Shown: piece after piece, positions 25,452 to 38,405 of the stretch
How the letters are laid out: every line of letters begins with the position of its first letter
Position numbering within the stretch: the stretch's first letter is position 1
Source: Burkholderiales bacterium
Lineage (GTDB): Bacteria > Pseudomonadota > Gammaproteobacteria > Burkholderiales > Burkholderiaceae_C
Assembly (NCBI GenBank): GCA_026400275.1
Contig: JAPLPK010000067.1
Location: forward strand, 17,195 to 81,194
Length of the DNA: 64,000 nt
Reading direction: 5' to 3'
Position numbers and translations under genes: made by a program
Notes under the pieces: generated by a model
What the model saw: only the letters and a program-made list of their open reading frames with translations
What the model was told of the DNA's origin: nothing
Database searches by the model: none

Positions 25452-25670
25452 GCCTGATTAGTTACTTGCCTCAGACACACCACCACAACCGTTCGCCCTG
25501 AGCCTGTCGAAGGAGCCTGTCCTGAGCTTGTCGAAGGGCCTGTCCTGAGCTTGTCGAAGGGCCTGTCCTGAGCTTGTCGAAGGGCTCAGTCTGCAAGCCC
25601 TTCGACCAGCTCAGGGCGAACGGGGGGGCATGGGCGTGCTTGCGTTCTGAGGCAAGTAGCTAATCAGGCA
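25451..25670. repeat. 220-bp nested palindrome carrying three exact 23-bp tandem repeats
   Basis: Outer arms: TGCCTGATTAGTTACTTGCC+TCAGA (25451-25475) and its reverse complement at 25646-25670, 24 of 25 matching. Inner arms: CCGTTCGCCCTGAGC (25489-25503) and GCTCAGGGCGAACGG (25609-25623), perfect. Inside lie three identical copies of GCCTGTCCTGAGCTTGTCGA+AGG at 25515-25583, plus a partial copy before them and an inverted copy after (GCCCTTCGACCAGCTCAGG). The core CTGAGC-TTGTCGAAGG is a dispersed motif seen in many proteobacterial genomes (recall). It fills the gap between pyrF and the small membrane-protein gene. Confidence 0.9.
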
Positions 25671-25685
25671 GTTTGGGTACCCAGC

Positions 25686-25877
25686 TCAGGGCGTGGCTTG
25701 GAAGCTGATGTCGTTGGCCAGCATGAACCACAAAATCAGCGTGGGTATGACTACGGGCAGTGACAGAGCGCAAAACATCAGCGTGGTCATGGCGAACGCG
25801 GCAATGTCATTCCACCACTGCAGCAGCACTACGCGCAGGTCAACTTCCCAAAATCGTTGCGGCGGTCTATTTGGCAT
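25686..25877 (-). CDS. Small single-span membrane protein, unknown function
   Basis: 63 residues if started at 25877 (MPNRPPQRFWEVDL), where AGAGG lies 6 bases upstream; the track start adds 14 poorly supported residues. A hydrophobic region AFAMTTLMFCALSLPVVIPTLILWFML spans about 27 residues and could cross the membrane once. I do not recognise a family. It is convergent with the pyrF unit, and the nested palindrome separates them. It may be a real small protein, since the ribosome site and the hydrophobic profile agree. Confidence 0.5.
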   Translation of the reverse strand: MPNRPPQRFWEVDLRVVLLQWWNDIAAFAMTTLMFCALSLPVVIPTLILWFMLANDISFQATP

Positions 25878-26083
25878 AGGGGGCCTCTTCTTTTGCGAAG
25901 TGTAGTGCGCTGCTGGCAATTTTCCAGCGGTCTGTGCTGCGCTGTTTTATCCCCAAAGCAGTTGAAAGCAACAATCTGCGTAGGGTGAATTTGCATGCAA
26001 TAAATTTACAAAAGCTTACGATCGTCACTCCATAGGCCAAAGTGGCTGTGGCTTTCCTGTTGAATCACCCCAAGGAGCCTTGC

Positions 26084-27712
26084 ATGCAGTTGTCCCAATT
26101 GAAAATCAGCACCCGTCTGACCTTTGGTTTTGGTTTGCTTGTCCTCTTGTCGCTGCTGTCGGCGGGCCTGTCTTTGAACAAGCTCGCCAGCGTACAGGCC
26201 AGTCTGGAAGACGTGGTGAAGGACAACAACTACAAGATTCGCTTGAACAATGACATGTCTCAGGCGATACATGTGGTGGCCCGGGTGATCCGCACTTTGA
26301 TCATCCTGGAAGACGAGGGCCAGATGGCCGTCGAAAAAGAAAAAATTACCCAGGCGCGTGCCAGCTACGATAAAAGCTGGGCTGCGTTGCAGAGTCTTCC
26401 CGACACCGATGCCGCCAAGGCCATGAGCGCCAAGATTGAGGAGCAGGCTGCCAAGGGCCGCCCCCTGAACACCCGGTTGATGGAGCTCGGCCTGGCCAAC
26501 AAGGCCGATGAAGCCAAGGAACTGCTCTTGAAAGAAGCCAACCCCGCCATCACGAAGTGGCAGGATGCGATTCTCGAAAACATCAACTACCAAGAGGCAC
26601 AGAACAACAGCCAGTACGAAGAAGCCTTGGCGGACTATGTTCATGCGCGCAACCTGCTGTGGGCGGCGTGCTTGATCAGCGTTGCTTTGGCGGCGGGGTG
26701 CGGCTGGTTGATCACCCGTTCCATCCTGCGCCAGTTGGGTGCTGAGCCTAGCGAGGCCGCCGCCCTGGCCCAGGGCGTGGCGTCGGGCGATCTCAGCATC
26801 CATATCCAGCTGCAGCAGGGCGACAACAGCAGCCTGATGGCCCAGCTGAAGACCATGCAGGAGAGTTTGGTCCGCTTGGTGGCCGGCGTGCGCCAGAGTT
26901 CTGAGAGCGTGGCGGCTGCCAGCGCCCAGATTTCCCAGGGCAACCAGGACCTGAGCTCCCGCACGGAACAGCAGGCCAGCGCGCTGGAGGAAACTGCCGC
27001 CTCCATGGAACAGCTGGGCGCCACTGTGAAACAGAATGCCGACAGCGCCCGCCAGGCCAACCAGCTGGCGGTGAGCGCCAGCAAGGTTGCGATGCAAGGC
27101 GGCGATGTGGTGGCCGAGGTAGTGACGACCATGCAGGGCATTAACGAGTCTTCGCGCAAGATCAGCGACATCATTGGTGTGATCGATGGCATTGCGTTTC
27201 AGACCAACATCCTGGCGCTGAATGCGGCGGTTGAAGCGGCGCGCGCCGGCGAGCAAGGCCGAGGCTTTGCCGTGGTGGCCAGTGAGGTACGTAGCCTGGC
27301 CGGACGCAGTGCCGAGGCCGCCAAGGAAATCAAGCAATTGATCTCGACCAGCGTGGAGCGGGTCGAGCAAGGTACGGCGCTGGTGGATAAAGCCGGTGCC
27401 ACCATGAGCGAGGTGGTCAGCTCCATCCGCCGGGTGACCGACCTGGTGGGGGAAATCAGCGCCGCGAATAACGAGCAGAGTTCCGGTGTGTCCCAAATCG
27501 GTGAAGCGGTGACCCAGATGGACAATGCCACCCAGCAGAACGCCGCGCTGGTCGAGGAGATGGCTGCGGCTGCCAACAGCATGAAGGGCCAGGCGGACGA
27601 CCTGGTGGCGGCCGTGTCTGTCTTCAAGTTAGGGCAAGGCGTGCATGCGCGGCATGCAGCTGTGCCTGCCGCGATGGTTGCGGGAGGCGGCAGGCCGCTG
27701 CGTATCGCCTGA
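26084..27712 (+). CDS. Methyl-accepting chemotaxis protein (4HB-type sensor)
   Basis: A 542-residue chemoreceptor. TM1 lies at about residues 11-31. A periplasmic four-helix-bundle domain (35-188) contains the [22 protein letters not shown] segment often seen in 4HB sensors. TM2 (about 190-212) leads into a HAMP region and the long signalling coiled coil. The hairpin tip [51 protein letters not shown] is intact. AAGGAG sits 6 bases before the chosen ATG. No CheW-binding C-terminal pentapeptide is visible. The ligand is unknown. It stands alone, with no other che genes nearby. Confidence 0.95.
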   Translation: MQLSQLKISTRLTFGFGLLVLLSLLSAGLSLNKLASVQASLEDVVKDNNYKIRLNNDMSQAIHVVARVIRTLIILEDEGQMAVEKEKITQARASYDKSWAALQSLPDTDAAKAMSAKIEEQAAKGRPLNTRLMELGLANKADEAKELLLKEANPAITKWQDAILENINYQEAQNNSQYEEALADYVHARNLLWAACLISVALAAGCGWLITRSILRQLGAEPSEAAALAQGVASGDLSIHIQLQQGDNSSLMAQLKTMQESLVRLVAGVRQSSESVAAASAQISQGNQDLSSRTEQQASALEETAASMEQLGATVKQNADSARQANQLAVSASKVAMQGGDVVAEVVTTMQGINESSRKISDIIGVIDGIAFQTNILALNAAVEAARAGEQGRGFAVVASEVRSLAGRSAEAAKEIKQLISTSVERVEQGTALVDKAGATMSEVVSSIRRVTDLVGEISAANNEQSSGVSQIGEAVTQMDNATQQNAALVEEMAAAANSMKGQADDLVAAVSVFKLGQGVHARHAAVPAAMVAGGGRPLRIA

Positions 27713-27830
27713 GGCCTGAGGGCTCAGGTGGGTAAAGTGTTTCAAAATGTCATAGGGTGCTTGTGATTGCTGAATTTGCCCTTACCAATCTGATAACCTT
27801 TATTCGTACAACCTACTTGAAAGAACCGCC

Positions 27831-28142
27831 ATGGCTAAAACCAGCATCGAATCCCAAGAACAACTGGTCAGTGATATCAAGTCGGTCATCTCAGACGCGG
27901 AAGACATGCTCAGCGCAACCGCCGACCAGACTGGTGAGAAGCTTGCCAGCCTGCGCGCCCGCGTCAAGGCCCGCCTGAGCGACGCCCGTGAACGCCTGAT
28001 CGACGCCGAAGCCGCCTTGCGCCACAACACCAAGGTTGCCGCCCGTGCTGCCGACGACTACGTGCACGAGTCCCCCTGGACCGCCGTGGGCGTGGCCGCT
28101 GGCGTAGGCCTGCTGGTTGGTCTCATCATTGGCCGCCGCTGA
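27831..28142 (+). CDS. YqjD/ElaB-type DUF883 membrane-anchored protein
   Basis: A 103-residue protein with a long amphipathic N-terminal helix region and a C-terminal membrane anchor ending in the typical PWTAVGVAAGVGLLVGLIIGRR. E. coli YqjD and ElaB tether inactive ribosomes to the inner membrane in stationary phase (family knowledge). It is followed by yqjE- and yqjK-like genes, the same order as in E. coli yqjD-yqjE-yqjK, which supports the call. Confidence 0.93.
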   Translation: MAKTSIESQEQLVSDIKSVISDAEDMLSATADQTGEKLASLRARVKARLSDARERLIDAEAALRHNTKVAARAADDYVHESPWTAVGVAAGVGLLVGLIIGRR

Positions 28143-28171
28143 ATCCTGGCCCGCTGCGGGCCTGGGTTTCT

Positions 28172-28573
28172 ATGCGTAACTTGTTCGGCGGCGGGCTGTA
28201 CGCCGCTTTGACAGGCATCCCGGTCACTTTGCTGACCGTGGTGCGCACGCGTCTGCAGCTATTCGGCAACGAGCTGCAGACCGCCAAACTCCATGTATTG
28301 CGTGAGCTCAGTCTGGTGCTGGCCATGGTGGCCTTCGCCGGGCTGGGTGTCGTGCTGGCCGTGGTGTTGGTACTGAGCTTGTTGTGGGACCAGCGGGTGG
28401 CCGTGTTGTCCTGCCTGTCTGTGCTGTTTGTGGGGCTGGCTGTGATTTGTTATGCCCTGCTGCGCCGCTCTGCCGTGGCGTCCGACAATATGTTTGCCGC
28501 CAGCCTGGCCGAACTGCAGGAAGACCTGCGCCAACTCAAAGCCGAAGCGGGCCATGGGCAAGACCCACACTGA
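28172..28573 (+). CDS. YqjE-like inner membrane protein (phage holin family)
   Basis: A 133-residue protein with two transmembrane segments (LSLVLAMVAFAGLGVVLAVVLVLSLL and VAVLSCLSVLFVGLAVICYALL) and a charged C-terminal helix. The Pfam name 'holin superfamily III' describes this fold, but the position behind a YqjD homologue marks it as the chromosomal YqjE, not a phage gene. It overlaps the yqjK-like start by 20 bases. Confidence 0.88.
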   Translation: MRNLFGGGLYAALTGIPVTLLTVVRTRLQLFGNELQTAKLHVLRELSLVLAMVAFAGLGVVLAVVLVLSLLWDQRVAVLSCLSVLFVGLAVICYALLRRSAVASDNMFAASLAELQEDLRQLKAEAGHGQDPH

Positions 28574-28883
28574 GCTGGCTTACGAGCGTGGGCGCTTGCT
28601 GGAACGCATCCAGTACCAGCGCAGCTTGCTGGCGCGCGAATGTGCACCGTTGCAGCGCGTGGCCCAAAAGGGTGATCACCTGGCGGGGCTGGCAGCCGAG
28701 CTGCTGGCTTTTGCGCGGCAGAACCCATTGACGCTGGGGGCCGTCGCTGCTGTCGTGCTGGTGTTCAAGCCACGCATGGCCTGGCGCATGGCAAAGCGCG
28801 GCTTCTTTCTATGGCGCGGCTGGCGCATGGTGCAGCAGTGGCAGCCCGGCACTTTGATGCAGCTGCTGCGCCGCTTCATTTAA
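28554..28883 (+). CDS. YqjK-like protein
   Basis: A 109-residue protein starting at MGKTHTELAYERG (28554). It has a basic N-terminal helix (ERGRLLERIQYQRSLLARECAPLQRV), a central hydrophobic segment (NPLTLGAVAAVVLVF) and a basic Trp/Arg-rich end. It matches the YqjK family by position and general profile; sequence similarity within this family is weak. The last gene of the yqjDEK-type operon, it is followed by a strong palindromic repeat. Confidence 0.75.
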   Translation: MGKTHTELAYERGRLLERIQYQRSLLARECAPLQRVAQKGDHLAGLAAELLAFARQNPLTLGAVAAVVLVFKPRMAWRMAKRGFFLWRGWRMVQQWQPGTLMQLLRRFI

Positions 28884-28895
28884 TCTACGATTGCT

Positions 28896-28949
28896 ATTAA
28901 ATAAGTAGCTGCTAGCGCAGGTAATACATGCGCTAGCAGCCTATTTTAT

Positions 28950-28951
<2 letters not shown>
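28896..28951. repeat. Palindromic repeat family A with perfect 12-bp stem (probable terminator)
   Basis: GCTGCTAGCGCA (28908-28919) and TGCGCTAGCAGC (28929-28940) pair perfectly across GGTAATACA, followed by CTATTTTATTT and preceded by AAATAA. It lies between the convergent yqjK-like and uvrA genes and reaches the uvrA stop codon, so it probably ends transcription from both sides. Confidence 0.85.
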
Positions 28952-31883
<2,932 letters not shown>

Positions 31884-31999
31884 TGTGGGCCGGCCTTGGG
31901 AGAAATCGGCTTCAGGCCAGGGCAGGCGCCCACAGAGCCCAAAAGCAAGAGTAAACCCGCCATGATAGTGAAGATCAAGGAGAATCGCACAATTCGTGC

Positions 32000-33262
32000 T
32001 TGCTTTCGTCCATGGTGTCTTGCGTGCCCCAGTCTTCTGCTTCTTCCTCTGCGTCCATCCCCCCCGCTGTTGCTATGCCGGTTGTGTCACTCGCCATGAC
32101 TGCGCTGGAGCGGCGCGCCAGCCTGTCGCTGGCGGGTATTTTTGCCCTGCGTATGTTGGGCTTGTTTTTGGTATTGCCCGTATTTGCTCTGGAGGCGGCC
32201 AAATTCCCAGGCGGTGACGACCCCGCCCGCGTGGGTTTGGCGATGGGCATATATGGGCTGACGCAGGGCTTTTTGCAGCTGCCGTTTGGCATGGCGTCAG
32301 ACCGGTTTGGCCGCAAGCGGGCGATTGTGCTGGGCTTGTTGTTGTTTGCGGCGGGTAGCTTTGTGGCCGCCTGGGCTGACAGCTTGACCGCGCTGACCCT
32401 GGGGCGTGCGCTGCAAGGCGCGGGCGCCGTGTCGGCCGCTGTGACCGCCTTGCTGGCCGACCAGACGCGCGATGCCGTCCGTACCAAGGCCATGGCTTTG
32501 GTGGGCGGCAGCATCGCGTTGATGTTTGCCTTGTCGTTGGTGCTGGCGCCGGCGTTGGCGGCAGTCGTAGGGCTGGGCGGTCTGTTCGCGCTGACTGGCA
32601 GTCTCGCGTTGGCCGGTATTGCCGTTGTACTGTGGGTGGTGCCGCCCGAGCCGTTGCTGCACACGCAGCAGCCCCGTGGCAAGCTGTCCGAGGTGTTGTC
32701 ACATGCAGGGCTGCTGCGGCTGGATGCGGGCGTGTTTATTCTGCATGCGGTTCAGTTGGCGATGTGGATGGCCGTACCGGCGCTGTTGGTGCAGGCCGGG
32801 CTGGACAAGGCGCACCATTGGTGGGTGTATTTGCCTGCGGTGCTGGGTTCGTTCGTGGTGATGGGTGGCGGGCTGTTTCCGCTGGAGCGCCGCGGCTACC
32901 TGCGTGCGGTGTTCCTGGTGGCCATTTCTTTGATTGCGCTGGTGCAGTTGGGGCTCTTCTGGGTGGCAGATGCACCGCATATCAGTAGCTTGGCCACTTT
33001 GTTGTTTTTGTTTTTTTGCGGCTTCAATGTACTGGAGGCCAGCCAGCCCAGCCTGGCGTCGCGATTGGCTCCGGCCCATGTGCGGGGTACGGCATTGGGG
33101 GTGTACAACACGCTGCAGTCCTTGGGTTTCTTTGCCGGGGGGCTGGCCGGAGGGGCCTTGTTGAAGCATCTTGGCCCCCAGGGCTTGTTTGCGGTCTGCG
33201 GTGGGGCTATGCTGGTCTGGCTAATGGTTGCTTGGCCAATGCGGGCCCCCGGCAAAGCATAA
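32000..33262 (+). CDS. MFS transporter (YajR-like drug efflux type)
   Basis: A 420-residue major facilitator with twelve hydrophobic segments. The loop 2-3 motif A is present ([20 protein letters not shown]), as is the antiporter-type region ([24 protein letters not shown]). The N-terminal ~30 residues are Ser/Pro-rich, and the true start may be at [19 protein letters not shown] (32096); neither site has a clear ribosome site. It is divergent from uvrA and 25 bases upstream of ssb. The substrate is unknown, with drug or metabolite efflux likely. Confidence 0.9.
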   Translation: MLSSMVSCVPQSSASSSASIPPAVAMPVVSLAMTALERRASLSLAGIFALRMLGLFLVLPVFALEAAKFPGGDDPARVGLAMGIYGLTQGFLQLPFGMASDRFGRKRAIVLGLLLFAAGSFVAAWADSLTALTLGRALQGAGAVSAAVTALLADQTRDAVRTKAMALVGGSIALMFALSLVLAPALAAVVGLGGLFALTGSLALAGIAVVLWVVPPEPLLHTQQPRGKLSEVLSHAGLLRLDAGVFILHAVQLAMWMAVPALLVQAGLDKAHHWWVYLPAVLGSFVVMGGGLFPLERRGYLRAVFLVAISLIALVQLGLFWVADAPHISSLATLLFLFFCGFNVLEASQPSLASRLAPAHVRGTALGVYNTLQSLGFFAGGLAGGALLKHLGPQGLFAVCGGAMLVWLMVAWPMRAPGKA

Positions 33263-33287
33263 TCTACCCCCTCTAGAGGAATTCACC

Positions 33288-33830
33288 ATGGCATCCGTCA
33301 ACAAAGTCATCATCGTCGGCAACCTGGGCCGCGACCCTGAAGTGCGCACTTTCCCCAGCGGCGATCGGGTCGCCAATGTCACCATTGCTACCACCGAAAC
33401 CTGGAAAGACAAGCAGACCGGCGAGCGTCGCGAAGCTACCGAATGGCACCGTGTGGTGTTTCGCGGTGGTTTGGCCGGCATCGTCGAGCAGTACCTGCGC
33501 AAGGGTTCGCAGGTCTATGTGGAAGGCTCTATCCGTAGCCGCAAGTACAACGACGCGACCGGCATGGAAAAGTCGATTACCGAAATCATTGCCAGTGAAA
33601 TGACCATGCTGGGCAGCCGCCAGGGCATGGGCGGCCCGCAAGGTGGTGGCAATGACGGCGGCTATGACGACGGTGGCTACGACAACAGCCCACCGCCTGC
33701 GCCGGCCCGCCGCCCAATGGCACCCGCCGCCCGCCCGGCGATGGCGCCCCCGTCGCGCCCGCCAGCACCCGCGCCTGCAGCACGCTCTTCGAGCGGATTC
33801 GATGATATGGACGACGATATCCCGTTTTGA
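33288..33830 (+). CDS. ssb: Single-stranded DNA-binding protein SSB
   Basis: A 180-residue SSB with an OB-fold (residues 1-110, [20 protein letters not shown]...[14 protein letters not shown]), a Gly/Pro/Ala-rich linker and the acidic tip [10 protein letters not shown] that recruits repair and replication partners. The start at 33288 has AGAGGA upstream; the track start reaches into the MFS gene. It binds ssDNA as a tetramer in replication, recombination and repair. The uvrA/MFS/ssb arrangement is common in Burkholderiales. A strong terminator follows. Confidence 0.98.
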   Translation: MASVNKVIIVGNLGRDPEVRTFPSGDRVANVTIATTETWKDKQTGERREATEWHRVVFRGGLAGIVEQYLRKGSQVYVEGSIRSRKYNDATGMEKSITEIIASEMTMLGSRQGMGGPQGGGNDGGYDDGGYDNSPPPAPARRPMAPAARPAMAPPSRPPAPAPAARSSSGFDDMDDDIPF

Positions 33831-33865
33831 CCTGCACTTTCGCAGCGTTTAAGCTCAACTTCTAA

Positions 33866-33901
33866 CCGTCCGTGTGCATATAGCGCACGGGCGGTTTTTT
33901 T
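33866..33901 (+). terminator. Rho-independent terminator after ssb
   Basis: CCGTCCGTGTGC-ATATA-GCGCACGGGCGG followed by seven T's: a 12 bp stem with two G-T pairs, 35 bases after the ssb stop. Confidence 0.92.
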
Positions 33902-33999
33902 GTGCCCGTCCTACAAATGGGGGATGTTTAAACACAGGGCAGAGTACGGTATTACAACCCTGGTTGTGCGGGTGTGGTCGAGTCGATAGCATGAAGTGA

Positions 34000-36900
34000 A
34001 TGGCTCCTACTACACCCCACTTGCTTCCCCGACGTGTTTCCTTCGAGTGGCGCTCCCTGGTCGTGGTGCTGGGCTTGGTAGGCATTTTCATTGCCTATAT
34101 CTACACCGCCGAAGTGGACCGCGTCAACGCGACAGAGCGTGAGCGCCTACGCACCCAGGCCAACGTGGTCGCCAATGACATCCAGGGAAATTTGACGGTA
34201 GCTAGCCTTGCCCTGCAAGAGGTCATCAAAGACTATATGGTGGGGCCTGAACCGGTACGTAGCCAGGAGCTTGCAATGCGTTTGCGGGCCTTGGTTGACG
34301 CCATGCCGGGCGTTCGGTCCATGGTGGTGTTGGATGCCAACGGTATGTCCATTGCAGCTCACCGACCTGAATACGTGGGCATGGACCTTAGCCACCGGGA
34401 GTATTTCAAGACGGTGCGCGACCACCCCAGTGTGTCGACGCTGTATGTTTCTGAACCGTTTGTGTCCGTCCAGAAAGAGGTGGTGATCACCTTGTCTCGC
34501 ATGGTGCCGAATGCCGAAGGGCAGTTTATGGGCCTGGCTTTTGCAACGCTGGACCCGGCTTACTTTGCGGGCATATTTCGGCCCATCATGTATGCCCCGG
34601 ATGTGTTGTCTTTTGTGATCCACGGTAGTGGCTTGCCCCTGCTCAGCTATCCGCCTGTGACGAGCTTTCAAAGCGCGAACTTCAGCCAGGCCGGCAGCCT
34701 GTTCAACCAGCACATGCAGAGTGCTCGTACCCGCAGTGAATTGACTGGCGCTTTGTTTCCAGGGGGTGAGGAGCGACAGGTCGCCACCTATACCGTACAG
34801 CCGGCGGTGCTGGATATGGACAAGCCTTTGATCGTTGGTGTCAGTCGCGAGTTGGCCGTGATTGCACAACCGCTAAGGCGTCAGGCCATCACCTATGGTG
34901 TGTTTTATGCCGTCCTGGCTTTTTTGTGCAGCATGGCGCTGTATTGGACCCAATTGCGCCGAGCGCGTATGGAGACGATGGAGGCAGAGCGCGACCGTGA
35001 GCGCCTGGAGGCCGCCGATAGGTTGAAGCTGGCCTTGCGTGGGGCAAACCTGGGGCTGTGGAGTTTCCATGTGCCCACCTCTGCACGGACGTTTGATGCG
35101 AACTCCTTTGCCATGCTGGGGCACTCTCCACACGACATGGAGAAGGAACCGGACTTCTGGAACGGCCGCATTTGTGAGGAGGATTTGCCGGTCTACACAG
35201 CGGCGAAGGAGCAGTGTATTGACGGCAGCGTGCCCTTTTTTGAGGCGACTTACCGCATACGGCACAAGCTGGGCCACTGGGTCTGGGTCATGTGCCGTGC
35301 ACAGGCGATTGCGCGGGATGGTGATGGCCGGGCCATCACCATCATGGGCACGCATATGGATGTCACGGCTGCCAAGCTTGCCGAGCAGGAGGTTGTTCGG
35401 GGCCGTAACGAGCTTCTGAATGTTTTTGACAGTCTGGCAGATGCTGTCTTTGTGTTTGACCAAAACCATCAATTGGTCCGCGTCAACCGTGCTGGGCGGT
35501 CCATGCACGGCTTGTTCGATGCCGATACCCCGTTTGAGAATGTGGTGAACAACATTGAGCTTGTGCAAATGGACGGCAATTTGTTGCAAGCAGACCAATG
35601 GCCTAGCCAGCAGGGCGTGCGCGGTCAATTCATGCGGGACTTACAGTTCGAAGTCCGCCGCAAAGACCGTGGCACGTCCGTTTTTGTAGAGCACAGCACA
35701 TCCGCCATTTATGACGTATCAGGAGAGATGGCGCTACTGATCGTTGCCTGCAAAGACGTTTCAGAGCGTCGGCTGACCAATGCCTTGCGTGAGAGCGAGG
35801 CGAGGTTTCGTACCCTGATTGAAGATGCGCCACTGGCGATTGCGATTCTTCGGGCGGGTCGCTTTGTCTACGTGAATCCGCGTTACCGTCGTTTGCACGG
35901 CTACGAAGATTCGGACAATCTCGTTGGATGCATGTGGAGCAGCATGATCGCTCCAAAATCACGGGCTGGCTTGTTGGTCGAGGAAGCCCGCGTCAACGAA
36001 GACTCGCCCATAGAGCAGATGTTTGAGGCAATCAGTCTGGCTACGGACGGGCAGTTGGTGTCGATCTTCAATACCACAACCCGCGTTGACCTCGCCGATG
36101 GGCCTGCCACGCTGGTATTCGCCCAGGATATTTCGGCCCAGAAACAGGCGGAGGCAGCATTACTCCAGGCCCGCGATGTGGCAGAGGCGGCGAACCGCAG
36201 CAAGGCTGAATTCCTGGCAAATATGAGCCACGAAATACGGTCGCCATTGAATGCCATCCTGGGCTTGGCCTACCTGCTGGAACAGGGGAGGCTGGAGCGA
36301 GACGCGCTGGATATGGTGCGCAAGATACGCGGCTCCGGCCGTTCGCTGCTGGGCATCATCAACGATATCCTGGACGTCTCCAAGATCGATGCTGGCCATA
36401 TGGTGATTGAGCAAACGCCGTTCCGCTTGGGTGATGTGATGGACAACCTGGCCGGCACCATGGGCATCAACGCAGGGGACAAAAATATTGAGTTGGTGAT
36501 TCAGCCGCTGCCTCCTGGTGTTTCCGTGGTCAAAGGCGACGCTTTGCGGCTGGAGCAGGTGCTCACCAACCTGACCAGCAACGCCATCAAATTCACCCAT
36601 GTGGGCCGGGTTGAGGTGCGTACCGAGCTGTTGTCCATGTATGACAACAAGCTTGTTCTGCATTTCTGCGTCAAGGACACCGGCATAGGCATTGCTCCGG
36701 CCTTGCAAAAGGACGTTTTCTCTGCTTTCACCCAGGCCGATAGCTCCACCACGCGCCGCTATGGTGGCACGGGGCTGGGGTTGACCATCTGCCGCCAACT
36801 GGTGGGTTTGATGGGCGGCGAGATTGGGCTGACCAGCACGCCAGGCGAAGGCAGTGAATTCTGGTTCACGCTGCCCATGCAGCAGGTGCCCCACACCGAC

Positions 36901-38403
36901 TTTTCGTCACCCGACATGGTGCGCATTGATGCCCTGGTGGCCGATGACAGCGAGATCGCCTTGCAGGCCGTGGTGGCGATTGCCCAGGGCCTTGGCTGGC
37001 AGGTGGATGCGATGGACTCTGGCGAGGCCGTGCTGTCGCAGGTGCAGGAGCGCAAGAGCGGCAAGCTGCCCCACGTAGTGGTTTTGGACTGGAAGATGCC
37101 GGGTTTGGATGGGCTGGCTACGGCGCGTGCCATACGGGCCAGCGTGCCGCCCGATGAATGCCCTATCGTGATCATGGCCACCGCCTATTCACTGTCCAGT
37201 CTATCCAGCCAACCCGGTGCAGAGCTGGTGGATGCGATCCTGAACAAGCCGGTGACTACATCGACCCTCTACAACGCGGTCATCGAAGCGCAGCGGCGTC
37301 GTGCTGCCACGGTGGGCATACCGCATGCGATGCAGCAGGCGGAGGGGCGCAGTCTGGTAGATGTGCGGGTGCTGGTGGTGGACGATAGCGACATCAACCG
37401 CGAGGTCGCGCAGCGCATCCTGGCGGATCAGGGGGCCATCGTGGCACTGGCGGAAGACGGCGAAGACGCGTTGAAGTGGCTCATGGCACACCCCGAAGAG
37501 GTGGACCTTGTGTTGATGGATGTGCAAATGCCGGTGATGGATGGCATCGAGGCGACACGCAGGTTGCGCCGAGTTCCCCATTTCAAGGACCTGCCGGTGG
37601 TGGCATTGACCGCAGGCGCCTTTAAATCGCAGCAGGAAGCGGCATTTGCAGCGGGCATGACCGAGTTCATCAGCAAGCCTTTTGACGTGCCGTCCACCAT
37701 TGCCTTGATCCAGCGGCTGCGTCGCCGCCCAAGGCCACGCGCGCCTGAGAATTCGGACGTCACCGCAGTACCTCCGCTTGCGCATGCCGAGGCACCCGCG
37801 CCGGCGATCCTGAGTGTGATGGATGTTGCCCAGGGGCTGCAGCTTTGGTCGGACGTCAATATTTACCGAGGCTATCTGAGGCGCTTTGCGGACAGCTATG
37901 GCGGCGCCGTGGCCGTCATGAATGCCAGTTTGGCCATTGCAGACCGCCCGGCCGCCGCCGCTCTGGCGCACAAGCTGATGGGGGCTGCGGCGAACATGGC
38001 GCTGCCCGAGACCGCCCGCCTGGCGGGGGAGGCCGAGCGCGTCTTGTCCGCAGGCTACGACCCCACCCATGTGCTGGCCCGCCTGGACGAGGCAATCAAA
38101 GATGCGGTGTCTGCGATTGGCCGCTTTGTACCGCCCGTGGTGGTGGCCAAGAACGCGCCGCAAGCCGCAGCATCGACGACGGCGGGGGCGTTCAATCTGA
38201 AGGATTTGTTCCGGCAAATATTGGGGGCTTTGGACGCGGACGACCCCACGCCGGTCGAGCCGCTGCTGGCGCAATTGGCGCACCATATGCCCGCCCATGC
38301 ATTGGAAGAGATCCAGGCCTGCGTGCACGGTTTCGATTTTCGGGGCGCCGAGGCCGCCGTTCATGCTTTAGCCCGGGTACGGGGTATTCCTTTGCAGGAG
38401 TAG
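34000..38403 (+). CDS. Hybrid sensor histidine kinase (Cache-PAS-HisKA-HATPase-REC-REC-Hpt)
   Basis: 1467 residues. TM1 at about 17-37; a periplasmic Cache-type sensor (38-295, with AHRPEYVGMDLSHREYFKTVRDHP and VSEPFVSVQKEVVITLSR); TM2 about 296-318; three PAS units (about 335-460, 465-600, 605-725). HisKA has the phosphoacceptor in NMSHEIRSPLNAILG (near 743). HATPase motifs are NLTSNAIKFTH, DTGIGIAP and GGTGLGL. Two receiver domains follow (VVVLDWKMPGLDG, near 1029; LVLMDVQMPVMDG, near 1172), then an Hpt domain (LAHKLMGAAANMALPETA, near 1323). It is probably co-transcribed with the HD-GYP gene 2 bases downstream, the likely output. The signal is unknown. Confidence 0.95.
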   Translation: MAPTTPHLLPRRVSFEWRSLVVVLGLVGIFIAYIYTAEVDRVNATERERLRTQANVVANDIQGNLTVASLALQEVIKDYMVGPEPVRSQELAMRLRALVDAMPGVRSMVVLDANGMSIAAHRPEYVGMDLSHREYFKTVRDHPSVSTLYVSEPFVSVQKEVVITLSRMVPNAEGQFMGLAFATLDPAYFAGIFRPIMYAPDVLSFVIHGSGLPLLSYPPVTSFQSANFSQAGSLFNQHMQSARTRSELTGALFPGGEERQVATYTVQPAVLDMDKPLIVGVSRELAVIAQPLRRQAITYGVFYAVLAFLCSMALYWTQLRRARMETMEAERDRERLEAADRLKLALRGANLGLWSFHVPTSARTFDANSFAMLGHSPHDMEKEPDFWNGRICEEDLPVYTAAKEQCIDGSVPFFEATYRIRHKLGHWVWVMCRAQAIARDGDGRAITIMGTHMDVTAAKLAEQEVVRGRNELLNVFDSLADAVFVFDQNHQLVRVNRAGRSMHGLFDADTPFENVVNNIELVQMDGNLLQADQWPSQQGVRGQFMRDLQFEVRRKDRGTSVFVEHSTSAIYDVSGEMALLIVACKDVSERRLTNALRESEARFRTLIEDAPLAIAILRAGRFVYVNPRYRRLHGYEDSDNLVGCMWSSMIAPKSRAGLLVEEARVNEDSPIEQMFEAISLATDGQLVSIFNTTTRVDLADGPATLVFAQDISAQKQAEAALLQARDVAEAANRSKAEFLANMSHEIRSPLNAILGLAYLLEQGRLERDALDMVRKIRGSGRSLLGIINDILDVSKIDAGHMVIEQTPFRLGDVMDNLAGTMGINAGDKNIELVIQPLPPGVSVVKGDALRLEQVLTNLTSNAIKFTHVGRVEVRTELLSMYDNKLVLHFCVKDTGIGIAPALQKDVFSAFTQADSSTTRRYGGTGLGLTICRQLVGLMGGEIGLTSTPGEGSEFWFTLPMQQVPHTDFSSPDMVRIDALVADDSEIALQAVVAIAQGLGWQVDAMDSGEAVLSQVQERKSGKLPHVVVLDWKMPGLDGLATARAIRASVPPDECPIVIMATAYSLSSLSSQPGAELVDAILNKPVTTSTLYNAVIEAQRRRAATVGIPHAMQQAEGRSLVDVRVLVVDDSDINREVAQRILADQGAIVALAEDGEDALKWLMAHPEEVDLVLMDVQMPVMDGIEATRRLRRVPHFKDLPVVALTAGAFKSQQEAAFAAGMTEFISKPFDVPSTIALIQRLRRRPRPRAPENSDVTAVPPLAHAEAPAPAILSVMDVAQGLQLWSDVNIYRGYLRRFADSYGGAVAVMNASLAIADRPAAAALAHKLMGAAANMALPETARLAGEAERVLSAGYDPTHVLARLDEAIKDAVSAIGRFVPPVVVAKNAPQAAASTTAGAFNLKDLFRQILGALDADDPTPVEPLLAQLAHHMPAHALEEIQACVHGFDFRGAEAAVHALARVRGIPLQE

Positions 38404-38405
38404 GC

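Noticed and set aside
25515-25583. Possible CRISPR-like direct repeats
   Set aside because: The 23 bp units are directly adjacent with no spacers and sit inside a palindrome; no cas genes are present.
26000-26083. Sigma-28 (flagellar) promoter before the chemoreceptor gene
   Set aside because: TAAA and a GATCG-like box occur, but the spacing (13 rather than 15 bases) and the -10 match are poor.
28172-28573. Phage holin, suggesting prophage
   Set aside because: The holin-type fold name is misleading here. The gene lies in a yqjD-yqjE-yqjK-like chromosomal trio and no other phage gene is near.
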